This document shows, one piece after another, positions 53,304 through 64,000 of a stretch of 64,000 nucleotides of DNA; position 1 is the stretch's first letter, and the number at the start of each line of letters is the position of its first letter. Location of the stretch: assembly GCA_019925095.2 (NCBI GenBank), contig CM034412.1, positions 11,942,001-12,006,000 on the forward strand, written 5' to 3'. The position numbers and the translations under genes are program-made. The DNA comes from Dendrolimus kikuchii. Its lineage: Eukaryota; Arthropoda; Insecta; Lepidoptera; Lasiocampidae. Below the pieces are notes generated by a model. That model saw nothing but the letters and a program-made list of their open reading frames with translations, did no database searches and had not been told where the DNA came from.

Positions 53304-53619
53304 TATTATTTTTTTATTGCAGGAGATCATCAGACAGGCAGGCGGCCCACTCAATGGAAAGCGGTTACCATCGCCTATAGACATTTGCAACAGCAAAGTT
53401 GCTACAAACGCGCTGTTGCTCTCTTAAGGGAAACTGGAAGCTGGTCACTAATGCCGGAACACAACTCAAGGTTGTTATGGCGACATACTTTAGACCAGGG
53501 GTGGTAGCCATCCAGTCAGGCAAATGCCCTACCACCTGGCTGTGGGTTTTTTTGTCGCCTCTTACGACAAGCCGCCCGGCCGCAGGAAATTGTATTCTTT
53601 CTCCGTTCCTGCACAGATA
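53304..53619 (-). repeat. repA copy 13 (full length)
   Basis: Full-length minus-strand copy with T-run at left. Confidence 0.9.
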
Positions 53620-53784
53620 AAATTGATGACCAATTGCTACATTATACAATTAACTATTAAAAATAAACTAAGTTCTAAATAAATTAATATAAATGTTATT
53701 ATTGAATCAATTATAAGCTAGTACAATGAAGAAATTTATAAATAATCTATAACAATAAAAGAAAACTTATTTGTATTGTATTAT

Positions 53785-53950
53785 AAGTAGAAATCTGAGC
53801 CTAGATCCCGTCTTCTATGCGTAAAATGTCCAAAAGGCTGGCTACGTTTCCTCGCTGGATCGCCATACTGTTCCGTTGCCCGAGGTAAGCACCAGCCTTT
53901 TGATCACCTGAAGAGGCAATGAGTCGTCTTGATAAATTTTGGTAGAGGCT
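53785..53950 (-). pseudogene. LINE-P C-terminal fragment
   Basis: YQNLSRRLIASSGDQKAGAY, LGQRNSMAIQRGNVASLLD on the minus strand. Confidence 0.7.
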
Positions 53951-53994
53951 CATCGCCACTCTAAACTGAAATTAAACTATATTTACAAAATAAC

Positions 53995-54125
53995 AATCTA
54001 TAAGTAAAAAAAACAGACTCCAGCTCGCTGTCGGCGGGGAGCGTGCCAAAAAGCTGGCCGCATTTCGACGTTGGATGGCAACGTGCAGGCCAGCCTTTTT
54101 GTTCACGTGAGACCTCAATTATAAG
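53995..54125 (-). pseudogene. LINE-P C-terminal fragment (second)
   Basis: IEVSREQKGWPARCH, then FGTLPADSELESVFF after deletion of part of the IQRGN motif. A separate insertion or duplication beside the previous fragment. Confidence 0.65.
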
Positions 54126-54984
54126 CGTTATTTTCCTTTTTACTTTCAAGCCGGTTTTGTTTTTGTTATTGTAAAGATTAAGGATATGAATAGCTAGATT
54201 ACTGGATCATTTATCGAATAAAAAGCACACTTTCAATTCCTTCTAGTTCCGCACGTTGAGTGTGCGGAATCCGAAGGAAAAAACCCCCGGATATTTCGTA
54301 TACTCGTAGCCGCTGAAAATAATAGTATAATTTTGTTGCCTTCAGTTGTTGTGTTTGTCGAATAATAATAATAAATACATTAATTAGACAGAATCACCCA
54401 AACCCTCGTCGATTAAGAACTTGTCTTGGCTTCAGGAGTAGATATCATAGATGCGCGGGAATTGAAACCCTAATCATTCAAGCAATAGCAATCACTTTTC
54501 ATGGCGGCCGCCATTTAGTTGGTTTCAACAGCTCACTGCACTTGCCAAAAATCTTATTATTTCTTACATGTCTGTCTTTTTGACACTAAAAAAGAATAGT
54601 ACAACAAAATGGTGGAATCTTCCAATTCCCAAGGCAAAATTGAGGGACAGAAATAGATATACATACATACTTTTATACAAAGGGAGAAGGAATATGTATG
54701 TAGCAAGAATGTGTATTGTGATTTGAACAAGAGATGGCGGTACCATGACTTGAAAACCATAGTTCAATATAAAATAATAAACAGACGTACTATATATGTA
54801 CTATATAATTTTATTTATAACTTACGTTCAATGCCTCTAAAACCCAAGCATGTCTTTTCTCCGCTAAAAGAGGTGCTCTCAAACTAACTCCGATTCTTCG
54901 GTGTGTCTTCGTTACGTTGATCGATCGAGTTCAACTTCTTGGCAATTCTTTGATTTTTGAGTTAACTTTGGTTCGTACGTAAAT
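54126..54984. other. anonymous stretch
   Basis: No recognised gene. Two overlapping 67-codon minus-strand frames (54557-54767) are AT-driven. Confidence 0.35.
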
Positions 54985-55500
54985 TTTTTAGCGCCAGTGG
55001 CGGCTAAAAATCTAGATATACTCGCAAAGGTGAGACAGCACTTTACGTCGGAACAACTGCTGAACATATACCAAGCACAAATTCGGTCACGCATAGAGTA
55101 CTGTACGCATCCTTGGGTCCGTTCAACCAGTTACTGGTAGGAGGCGTTAGAGTTAATTGAAAAAAGAGCCAGGAGGCTGGTCGGCAATGTCCATCTGTTT
55201 AATGCTCGACTTCAAAGTCTTGAGCTCAGACGCAAGGTTGCTAGACTATTGGTCTTCTATCGGATACACGTCGATGAGCGTTCTTAATAACTGCATGAGC
55301 TAATTCCCCCATCCCCATTTTACCGTCGGACAACCAGACACACCGGTTTACGCCACCGATACATGATGGAAACACCGCATTTCACCCTTCATCTTTTCTG
55401 GTGCGCAACTTCCGAAGAATGGAGTAATTTGCCGGAGTCTGTTTTTCCAACAAATACATTCTATGGGATCTTCACAACGTCTGCCGGGGCCGCTAGTCAT
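54985..55500 (+). pseudogene. Jockey-type LINE ORF2 C-terminus
   Basis: One frame with three internal stops: AAKNLDILAKVRQHFTSEQL, LNIYQAQIRSRIEYCTHPW, W*EALELIEKRARRLVGN, LELRRKVARLLVFYRIH, RRTTRHTGLRHRYM, EWSNLPESVFP. Order and motifs are those of Jockey-clade LINEs after the RT domain. Same family as 18165-18490. Confidence 0.8.
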
Positions 55501-55627
55501 TTATAAGAACAAGCGTTAAAATTTCACTTTAATTTTAATTATTATATAAATAATTAATGCATTGACTCTTTTTATGTCTGCAAAGTTAAGATATCGTAAT
55601 ATTTTGATTTGTTTTTATAGTTGTAAT

Positions 55628-55790
55628 ACAATTGGGCTACTCACCTGATGGAAAGTGGTTACCGTCATCTGTGGACGTTTGCATTGCCAATACCAATGCG
55701 CTGTGACACATATATTTAAAAATCCCCATGTCGTAGCGCCGTGGGAATACCTCGGCTTCTATTCCGAATTCCTAAGGAAAAACCATAATC
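55628..55790 (-). repeat. CR1-type LINE 3' tail
   Basis: 'ctcacctgatggaaagtgg' and 'taccgtcatctgtggacgtt' are the inverse of a CR1-like LINE end, the same tail module repA carries. Confidence 0.6.
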
Positions 55791-56434
55791 GATAGTACCT
55801 AGTAGCGGGCAGAGCGCCCCTGCCAGTCAACCCGCACGCTATTCGTTCGTTTCTTTCGTCAGTCGACTCGACTGAGTCGATCATAATGCTATGACATATT
55901 GAAAAAAAACAGTTCTATTCCAACATGTCATAGCATCATCATGCTGTGCATATATTGGAAAAGAACTCTTTTTATTCCATAAACTGAATTAGTTCTTGCC
56001 TAAACTGCCGTTCTTTGAAAAAGAAGCACCCTTCGTTATTAAAAAAAGACTAATGGGAGAGATTCTTCAATACAAGCAAACGAGTATAAAAGTGTGTATG
56101 TGTGTGTGTGTGTCTATCTGTGTGTGTGTGCATTAAGTTACACTCATAGATGTATTTAAGATTCTAGTTTTATGCTTTGCAATGACGCAAGTACCTTAAG
56201 CACTAATCCGAAGATCAGTGCTGGTTTTAACAGACTAGCATTGTGCTGAGACCGGATGCCCCATTTAGGATAAGATAATCTTACTTTAGTTTATAAATTG
56301 GTTTGCAATTACAACTGTATAATAAATGAAAACATTCTCAATCCAAAGCTTTAGTTAAAGACATACAGATTTTCACCGCCATTTATTTGTACCCATCATG
56401 AAAGAAAGAAGAAAAAACATAATTTTATTCAGGA
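55791..56434. other. anonymous stretch
   Basis: Includes a short (TG)n tract at 56094-56131 and 'atgctatgacat' paired with 'atgtcatagcat' around 55885-55935. No gene was recognised. Confidence 0.35.
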
Positions 56435-56468
56435 CAAATTACATTGAATACTGATTCAATGTAATTTG
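56435..56468. repeat. perfect 14-bp hairpin
   Basis: CAAATTACATTGAA, six bases, then its exact inverse. Confidence 0.85.
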
Positions 56469-56981
56469 CAACGCGGGAGCACACATATTAATAGTTGCTC
56501 TCTCTCGCTCGCACATCATTCGTCTCGCTCACACATTGTGCTATATATTGTACTAGCTTTACGACTTGTTAATATTTTTACTTAAGGTTACCGTTTCCAA
56601 ATTAATCATTTATCCTCTACCCTTCGCTGCTACAGCCTTGAGCTAGTCATGCTTCGCACGAGTGAGATTTCCGATAGCCCACTTCTCCTTGCCCCAATCC
56701 CGTCTTGTTATTCCATTCCCTCGCTCATCCACTTTATCCCTTCTCCCTAGTGTAAGTTCTCCTTCCAATCCTCGCCATCAAGAAAAATTATAAACTTCAA
56801 ATTCAGAATAAGCAAACAAGAGAAAATACACACATCGTGTCAGTGCTGTCACTGCAATCGTAAATATATATTTGGATCACGAAATACAGAAAACCGCTTT
56901 AATTCGCCTAATCAAAGCCTAGTAAAGTGTATAACCTCCGGTGGACGAGTGCAGTGCGGCGGTGAACTGGTGACGAGGTAA
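56469..56981. other. anonymous stretch
   Basis: No gene or repeat was recognised. Confidence 0.35.
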
Positions 56982-56992
56982 GTTCCCCTTGC

Positions 56993-57351
56993 CTCGGGGG
57001 GCCTTTAGCTATCAAGGGAGCAAAAGATTCATCACCCTGACGAAGTGGATGTGTTCTGATTCCCGGGGCACATTCAGGCACTTTTTGCTCTGGATCGGAC
57101 TGGGCGTAACTACGTTCTAAGTCTCAGCCTTTCCTACATAAAAAGCGCGGGGCACATGGGAGGAGGGTGGTTTTAGTGGGTAGTGGTTGTTGCCCGTGCA
57201 ACATCTCCGAGTCTCCACACAAGCTGGCTTGATTACTGTTTGGATTGCCCCTTATTAAAGGGTAAAGCCTCCATGATCAACTATGGTCTAATCCCTTGCA
57301 AAGGACCCAGTATTGTGCGTAAATAGCATTTCCCCCGCCTTAAAAAAAAAC
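56993..57351 (+). mobile_element. retroposon C copy 2 (longer)
   Basis: 'ctcggggggcctttagctat' to 'tcccccgccttaaaaaaaaa', with an 11-bp duplication GTTCCCCTTGC at 56982-56992 and 57352-57362. 3' 225 bp match 8491-8719. The extra 5' sequence shows the 8.5-kb copy is truncated. Confidence 0.9.
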
Positions 57352-57799
57352 GTTCCCCTTGCTTCGTTTAAGCACAAGAACATTGAAAATTAGTTATCTT
57401 ACAATAATTAAATAGTTGAGTTATGAGCAAAACATTATTTGCACTAACTATTGCGTTCGAATAATCAAATATTATTTTAAAGACACGTATTACTTGACAA
57501 CATGTTGTGAATGTCATTTTATGTCTTCTAAACAACCAAAGCTCGCTCACACCTTTGAAGATTTTAATTGGTAGAATTTTCTTGCAACAAATACGTATGA
57601 CACAAAATTAAATGTTAACAAAAAAACAATTACAAATGTTTCAGACATATTTTTATTGTCGTTAAACAACAAACTGTATCGAAAACCTTGAAAATGTAAT
57701 CATTGTCAAGCTTTCTAACATAAAAACCAAAACTTAGAGAACATATGTGATATCGTACATACGAGTAGTTTAGAATTTAATAAAAAAATCGTTAAATAA
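57352..57799. other. anonymous stretch
   Basis: Nothing recognised. Confidence 0.35.
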
Positions 57800-58203
57800 T
57801 ATTTTCTTAAATTTTCGCGACTTGTATACATAATAAAACTACCTTTTAACGGTTTTAAGCGCGGTAATTTATTTGATTTTTGTTATTCCGACGTTTCAGC
57901 GACTTTTTAGTGGCCGTGATCACGGAAGACAAAGATGTCAAGTGTCAATGAGTAGTGTTAAAGTTTTATTTAGCCTACCGCCAACTTGCATTTTAATTTT
58001 GATTATGGTTATTAACTCTATGGGAGTCTAATCTAAGTCTATTTTAAGTTGGCGGTAGGCTAAATAAAACTTTAACAATACTCGTTGACATTTGCCAGCT
58101 TTGTCTTCCGTGATCACAGCCACTGAAAAGTGGCCGAAACGTCGGAATAAAAAAATCAAATAAATTACCTCGCTTAAAACCGTTAAAAAGTAGTTTTATT
58201 AAA
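57800..58203. repeat. FB1 foldback element, largest two-armed copy
   Basis: Both arms present: 'tcttaaattttcgcgacttg...attccgacgtttcagc' and 'gtggccgaaacgtcgg...aaaaccgttaaaaagtag'. Inner 'taaagttttatttagcctac' mirrors 'ggtaggctaaataaaacttt'. Central 'aactctatgggagtc' spacer. Confidence 0.85.
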
Positions 58204-58204
58204 A

Positions 58205-58545
58205 TAGTTAAACTTGGCCCTAACTACATGAAGAGTAATCGCTGGTTATTGCAATATAGCGTGTAAAACAAGTAGGCGATCTGTACTGAATTATCTCAAA
58301 CCAAGAACAACCTTCCAAAAGTACTACGTTAAGTTTTGAAAATTTAATTCTTACAGACAGAGATAGATAGCAATCAATTACATAAACAAAATGCTTAATT
58401 ACAATTTTTCTTGTCACAGCAATAGGCGGCCTTATCGCTAAAAGCGACATCTTCCAGGCAAACTAGCTTAAAAGGAAATCTTAACTAATCTGGCGAAGTA
58501 GGTGGAGCAGAAAAAGCTAGGACTGTACAATTTAAATATACATAC
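58205..58545 (-). mobile_element. LINE-F 3' end and duplicated flank
   Basis: 58340-58545 is LINE-F on the minus strand ('ataggcggccttatcgct', 'tcttccaggcaaactagc'). 58205-58340 is the flank shared with 50293-50400 and holds the empty site for the hAT-like MITE. The upstream LINE sequence resumes beyond the LTR (59046-59175). Confidence 0.75.
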
Positions 58546-59041
58546 TGTTACGAGTGTGGGACTCGAAATTAAAATGCCGTTGGAATTACTATAGAATTTA
58601 TTAGAACTATACAAACACGTATAACATAGGTACAAATATAGCTAGACACTACTAGTACAACTGCACGATTCAAGAACACGCGCAAAGTCCGTCACTATAT
58701 CGCTTGTCGAATGTACGTCTTACTCGTATCGTAATCCTCGCTCGACTGCCCCACCCCTCCGTTCAGGCATTGTTTTATACTAAACTGTATAATACCGACA
58801 AAGGACCGCGTTCACTGAGTTAATCCGCACACCTGGCAAGCTTCGACGCCATGCAATCAATAATAACAAGGATTAGTTTGACACAAATGACGGCCATAAA
58901 AGAAGTATGATAACAATAGTATGTTTTTCTTCATTACAAATTCTAAACACGAAGTAAACAAAAGAACTCCGAATGCAGGAAAGGTAATAAACTGCGTTTT
59001 ACGACAGACAGGTGTGCGCATTCCTTTGACGGCATGTTACA
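58546..59041 (-). mobile_element. solo LTR (LTR-1 family), inserted in LINE-F
   Basis: TGTTACGAGT...GGCATGTTACA with ATAC duplications at 58542-58545 and 59042-59045. Minus-strand TATAAAA near 58773-58779. 496 bp, the longest of four copies. Confidence 0.92.
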
Positions 59042-59184
59042 ATACTAACACTAATTTATACGTATAATATAGATATAAATATAATTTTCAACTAATATTT
59101 TTTTATGATTTTCCTCATAGATGTCTCATATTGCATATAAAGCTTGTGTATCATTCGGGAGTATTCTTAGTATACCTGTACATA

Positions 59185-59315
59185 TATTTACAATATTATA
59201 AAATTCTAAACATGCCGTGTCTGTACATTGAAGCTATTTAAAAACACAATTGGAATAGTCTATATAAACAATAGAGAACACGATGTATTTTTTTTTAGAT
59301 GTCTTGTCTGTATGT
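59185..59315 (+). repeat. repeat K, copy 3
   Basis: 'ttctaaacatgccgtgtctg' then 'attgaagctatttaaaaaca', 'gagaacacg'. Confidence 0.65.
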
Positions 59316-59671
59316 TCGGGATTCTCGTAAAAGCTACTACTTCTTAGACTTAAACACTGCGCTACTTTTTATTCCGCGAATCCCGCCGGAATTTTTCTGG
59401 GAATGGCTTAAAATGGCCAGGTAAAAAAAAGATTTTTTGCTGATCGATAGTAAATTTTTGGTAATAAAATGTATGATATTCTTTATCCCGGGTATCCCGT
59501 GGGAATATTCCTGGGGGCGGTTTGAAGTTGTTCGGGTGCATAAAAACTGACTTATTCCGACACAATTACCACTAGAACGATAGCTTGCATTCTTTTTTAA
59601 ATGCTGTGTCCCGGGAATCCCGCGAGAATTTCAAGTCAAGCGTAGACGGCGTCGCGGGCATATCCTAGCCG
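59316..59671 (+). mobile_element. Helitron-like element
   Basis: Repeated 'atcccg(c/t)g(g/a)gaat' words and end 'acggcgtcgcgggcatatcCTAG'. The following base is C, not T. Start uncertain. The family is shared with 34524-34725. Confidence 0.5.
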
Positions 59672-59878
59672 TTTGACGGCTATGCAGCGCCATCGCGCTG
59701 TCATTTCGGTACGAATCTGTCTGTATCTCTGCGCATGAGCAAATTTTTTGCCGCTCTTGCGTTTTCGTAACGAAAGTATGTCTTAGAAAGAATAAATAAC
59801 TTTTTTAATTAGATTTCATTTAAAAAAAAAAGCTTTTATTTTACATATTGAAAATACCTAATCATGTTGAGTGTGTTT

Positions 59879-60188
59879 TATCCGTGCAGGAACGGAGAAA
59901 GAATACAATTTCGTGCGTTGAGGCGGCCTGTCGTAAGAGGCGACAAAACAACCCACAGCCAGGTGGTAGGCCATTTGCCCGACCGGATGGCTGCCACCCC
60001 TGGTCGCCATGTCGCCATAACAACCTTGAGTTGTGTTCCGGCATTAGTGACCAGGTTCCAGTCTCCCTTAAGAGAGCAGCAGCGCATTTGTAGCACCTTT
60101 GGTCTTGCAAATATCCATAGGCGATGGTAACCGCTTTCTATCAAGTGGGCCGTCTGCCTGTCTGTTGAACTCCTGCAATAAAAAAAAA
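59879..60188 (+). repeat. repA copy 14 (full length)
   Basis: 'atccgtgcaggaacggagaa' to a nine-A tail. Confidence 0.92.
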
Positions 60189-60653
60189 GAGTGATGGTAA
60201 TATTTCGGAAGGAATCAAGGTCAAGTTTTACATCAGAGGACGATGCAGTGAATAAAATTGTCAATAAAAACACATTTTTTACTTTGAAATATCCAAATTG
60301 TCTATAGCACTTTTGGAATGTATGAGGATTTTGGCCAAGCCATAAATATATTTAAAAAAAATAATAAAATATGAGGATTTTGATGGTTAGCTGTCAAACG
60401 GCTAGTTTATAAATATGACCAAAGAGTTATTAAACTATAAAACAATTAATTCATCAAACTAATCTCGGTGCTGTATAGGGAAGTGTAATTAATACGATTG
60501 ATGACGTGTTTTATACCGCTTAATTACAATAGCATTTGATATTATTGGGATAGTCGAGTTTGTGGAATGCATGTGACGTATGCAGTAAGCCCTGACCAGA
60601 TACTTGTTTTGCAAATTGTCGTAAACAGCAAACGTCATAATTCGTATGTAGAA
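60189..60653. other. anonymous stretch
   Basis: Nothing recognised. Confidence 0.35.
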
Positions 60654-61142
60654 TTAAAATTGGGTGCGGTATAGATGTACGGCACCTTGATTTCAAGTAT
60701 TTGGAGGAGTGCAGGGGGTGGTAGGGGAGGGCAGGGATGAAAACTTACCCCTTCTGCAATCCCCATGCCAAGAAAATGTATAGTTCTGGAGATATTAATG
60801 TTTTTGTAAAAATAACCTCACTTCTATTTTTCAGTGAAACTGAAATGCCGGCTAGTGCCAGAACAGTCTATCACCATTTTTATTCATAATAACTATTTAA
60901 ATGATGGTTACAAATCGGTTGATGATTGCGAAAAATAATATTATTCGTCACAGTTTATTTTGAAATCGATATTAATGACATAAATCATCAAAGTTTGTCA
61001 GAATGACCTCTCTAAACGAAATTAAAAAACCATAAAGAAAAAAAAATGATTTCGTTTTATTATTGTTTATGACACCAACATCTAGTTTAGTTTTAGTCAA
61101 GGCCTAGTTGCCAACCATAAATTTCATAAAAATATATAAGTA

Positions 61143-61657
<515 letters not shown>

Positions 61658-61981
61658 TTTTCATGTTTCTTGTTTTTGCTATTTACGTGAATTGCTTAGT
61701 TATATTTTATTTCATTTTTCCACAACATTCTTTTTTTTTTAATTATTTTGAATCTTTTTATGTTGACTATTGCATTTTTCAAATTTGGACCTATGATATT
61801 ACTGTAATATTAGTGAAAGTGAGGTTATATTTACAAAAATATTAATATTTCAAGACCTATAAATTTTTTCACATAGGGATTGCAGAAAAGGTAAGTATTC
61901 AGCCCTACCGTCCCCCTCCACCACTCCAAATACTTGAAATCAAAGTGTCGTATGTCTATACCCCACCCTTAAAATTAATAC

Positions 61982-62420
61982 ATGACAAAACTACGTTTTT
62001 CAGCACTGTAATTCGTTTTATTTTTATTATTGCCAACTTGCTCATTTGAAATATTTAGTTTTAATTTTGATTATGGTTATTATTTACTCTATGGGAGTCT
62101 AATCTAATTACCACCGCTTTGCAATATGTTGTGGCTTGAAGAGAAGAAGCGGCGCGAGAAACTCTTCAGCGAACATGCCTACCTCTAATAATTTTATAGA
62201 ATATTAAAATGGGTGGGAGGTAAAAATAAAAAGAAATTGTCAAATTAGTGTGTTTCTGTTTCGGTGCATGTAGAAAGAATTCACAGTATCTTGAGGTCTG
62301 GCAGTTGGTTTTTGTTGGGTTTGGTTCTTAATAGTTTTGATGATCGGATCCCAAACAGGTGGTACTTGCCAACCATCTGTATTCACTGCTCGCAGACTTT
62401 TATTAAAGTAGTTTTATTAT
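61982..62420 (+). repeat. FB1 body copy with reduced arms
   Basis: 'acaaaactacgtttttcagc' start, then 'ttactctatgggagtctaat', 'agaaactcttcagcgaac', 'tctggcagttggttttt', end 'tattaaagtagttttatta'. Matches the body at 36830-37150. Confidence 0.65.
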
Positions 62421-62423
62421 ATA

Positions 62424-63097
62424 CTAGCTTCTGCGCGAGACTTCGTCCGCGTGGAATAGTTACTTTGGGCTAACGCTAACTTTAACCCGCGACTTTGTTT
62501 ACGTAGAAGGTGAAAATATTTTTAAATCTTAATCACTGCCCGCCGGACTTGCACATCATAAATGCGCGCGCGGTACTTGATCATTATTTTGCTGGGATGT
62601 TATTTTAAAACTGCGATATCTCCTAAGATATTCATTGAAATCGAATGAGGCAAATGGCAATTTTGTTTTAAATTAAATACTTGTGATGAATAACATATTC
62701 ATTTGGATAAGGATTAATATCATGTTTATAAAAACACCAATTTGGTTAGCATAAAAAAGGTTATAGTGAGCCAACCTTAAAAGATAAACATTTGCTGTCG
62801 CAGACTTTTTTTTAGGACTTTTAAAGGGGAACAATTCTGTCACACATGATTTTTGCGAAACTTTAACCGTTTACGCAGCGGAAGCTCTCAAAAGAAAAAA
62901 AAACCCGATTTTGAAACATTCTTCATTGGTGCTCCGCTCCTATTGGTCTTAGCGTGATGATATATAGCCTATAGCCTTTCTAGATAAACGGGCTATCAGA
63001 CACTGATACAATTTTTCAAATCAAACCAGTAGTTCCAGAGATTAGCACGTTCAAGCAAACAAACAAACTCTTCAGCTTTATATATTATTAGTATAAG
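62424..63097 (-). mobile_element. HEL-4 copy (longest)
   Basis: Minus-strand 3' CTAG (62424-62427) after A, 5' TC (as GA, 63096-63097) before T. It contains a second 'acccgcgactttgtttacg' end motif internally (62488), as if two elements had fused. Confidence 0.75.
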
Positions 63098-63274
63098 ATA
63101 ATTAAGATCGCGCTTAATGAGCGTTAAAACATGTTTTTATGCGTACTAACGTTGTATTTGTAATACAGCTATTTATTTTCGACGCGAAGCTTTTTACACA
63201 ATGAAACCGTTACTAACTTTTTGTCGATAAATCGATCAAGGATATTTATTTACAATTTTACGTATTTCTATCTA

Positions 63275-64000
63275 TACATACATACATACATAACTTCACG
63301 CCAGTTCCCTTGCGGGGTAGGCACGAACAACAGAGTGCCATTTAGGCTTATTCTTACACACCTCACTTGCCTCTTTGACATTCATAACTCTTGTCATGCA
63401 CACTCGTCTGTTCTTAAGGCTCCTGACATCACCTTCTGCTAGTACACGATCAATTTGATCATGGAAGGTGTGTCGTGTCCTTCCACGACTTCTGCATCCA
63501 TCCACTTTTGCATTGTATATCTGTTTAGTCATTCTTTCATCATGCATTCTTTCCACATGCCCGAACCACCGGAGCATTCCTTTCCTTACCTTCACCCCGA
63601 CACTCTCTCTCAGACCAACTCTCTTTCTTACTTCGGTATTACGAACGCGGTCCGCGAGCGTCACTCCGCAGATTTTGCGCAGTGCTCGCATCTCGACCGC
63701 GTTTACTCTACTTTCATGCTCTCTCTTCCATACCCAACTCTCGCATCCATACGTGAGCGTAGGTACCAGCACCGCGTTGTGTACGGCGAGCTGGGCCTTC
63801 TGGCTGAGGTTCTTAGCGCCTAGAAGTTTACCTAACGCTCCATTCACACTATTCCCCAAATTCACTCTTCTTTCTATATCAGCGGTGTACCTTCCATCCC
63901 TGCTAAAAGCACATCCAAGATATACAAACTCATTCACTTGCTCTAGCATAACATCATCGACCATTATCCTTGCATTCGTTCTGGTTTCTTCTCTTTCAAA
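63275..64000 (-). mobile_element. RTE-1 LINE, 3' part (continues beyond window)
   Basis: (CATA)n at 63275-63291 is the minus-strand (TATG)n tail. The ORF starts immediately inside. Five other 3' ends of this family lie in the window. Confidence 0.9.
63296..64000 (-). CDS. RTE-like ORF2 C-terminal region, intact, partial
   Basis: 234 uninterrupted codons to the window edge (the frame stays open upstream of ATG 63964: FEREETRTNARI). Motifs: FVYLGCAFSRDGRYTADIER, LTYGCESWVWKREHESRVN, MRALRKICGV, MLRWFGHVERM, then GRTRHTFHDQIDRVLAEGD and a C-terminal AYPARELA stop. In RTE-type LINEs this lies downstream of the RT domain. The endonuclease and RT domains would be to the right of the window. There are no stops or frameshifts, so it may belong to a recently active copy. 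Confidence 0.85.
   Translation of the reverse strand, partial: FEREETRTNARIMVDDVMLEQVNEFVYLGCAFSRDGRYTADIERRVNLGNSVNGALGKLLGAKNLSQKAQLAVHNAVLVPTLTYGCESWVWKREHESRVNAVEMRALRKICGVTLADRVRNTEVRKRVGLRESVGVKVRKGMLRWFGHVERMHDERMTKQIYNAKVDGCRSRGRTRHTFHDQIDRVLAEGDVRSLKNRRVCMTRVMNVKEASEVCKNKPKWHSVVRAYPARELA

Noticed and set aside
59848..60273. Frames of 80-131 codons over a repA copy, also at 7922, 20017, 28759, 40593, 50356 and 53365
   Set aside because: The same frames recur in every repA copy on both strands; they reflect the repeat, not independent genes.
63455..63823. 122-codon plus-strand frame
   Set aside because: Antisense shadow of the RTE-1 ORF2, which has clear protein motifs on the minus strand.

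Overview
The window looks like repeat-dense, AT-rich, gene-poor DNA from a moth or butterfly (Lepidoptera). The inference rests on element families I recognise from lepidopteran sequence: a tRNA-headed SINE ending in a 'cagcagtgggac' tail, CR1-type LINE tails ('gatggtaaccgctttccatc' type), LINE tails with 'gcctggaagagatcgc...gcgataaggccgcc', an RTE-like LINE with (TATG)n tails, a DD37D (maT) mariner and many short Helitron-like elements. No species can be assigned by reading alone. I found no intact host gene, rRNA, true tRNA or CRISPR array. Most open frames are shadows of repeats or of simple repeats such as (CA)n.

Layout. 1-500: a LINE fragment and two opposed repA copies. 2.1-5.0 kb: a Helitron-like element, a GC-rich block with an unexplained 170-codon minus-strand frame, repA, and a 650-bp foldback palindrome. 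5.3-10.6 kb: a perfect-stem hairpin element, a solo LTR, a triple nest (SINE-B carrying repA and retroposon C) and LINE ends. 11.8-17.6 kb: (CA)68, a self-inverted RTE copy, repA, Helitrons, a second solo LTR and a split foldback arm. 18-25.5 kb: Jockey remnant, repA copies, SINE-B, an R1-like fragment, a foldback element and a LINE ORF2 C-terminus. 25.5-33.8 kb: Helitrons, repA, LINE 3' UTRs, a GC-rich block and a third solo LTR. 34-42 kb: a broken THAP-domain exon, Helitrons carrying retroposon insertions, and a hAT-like element. 42-47 kb: LINE fragments, the maT mariner and SINE-E copies. 47-50.4 kb: foldback arms, inverted repeats, a LINE C-terminus and a hAT-like MITE. 52.4-53.3 kb: a TTAA-flanked inverted-repeat element holding an array of heat-shock elements, a TATA box and an initiator. 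54-64 kb: Jockey remnant, retroposon C, a fourth solo LTR, repA, a 1.3-kb long-TIR element invaded by a Helitron, and an intact RTE-like ORF running off the right edge.

Relations. Autonomous machinery is almost absent; what remains is mostly nonautonomous or dead. Shared tails suggest which machinery moved which element: repA ends in a CR1-like tail, and retroposon C ends like the R1-like LINE fragment. Target-site duplications (TSDs) could be read directly for four solo LTRs, two hAT-like elements, retroposon C, SINE-E, an unclassified retroposon and the long-TIR element. They give a relative order for the insertions. The most unusual object is the heat-shock-element array at 52.5-52.8 kb, which has the architecture of a heat-inducible promoter inside a mobile-looking element.
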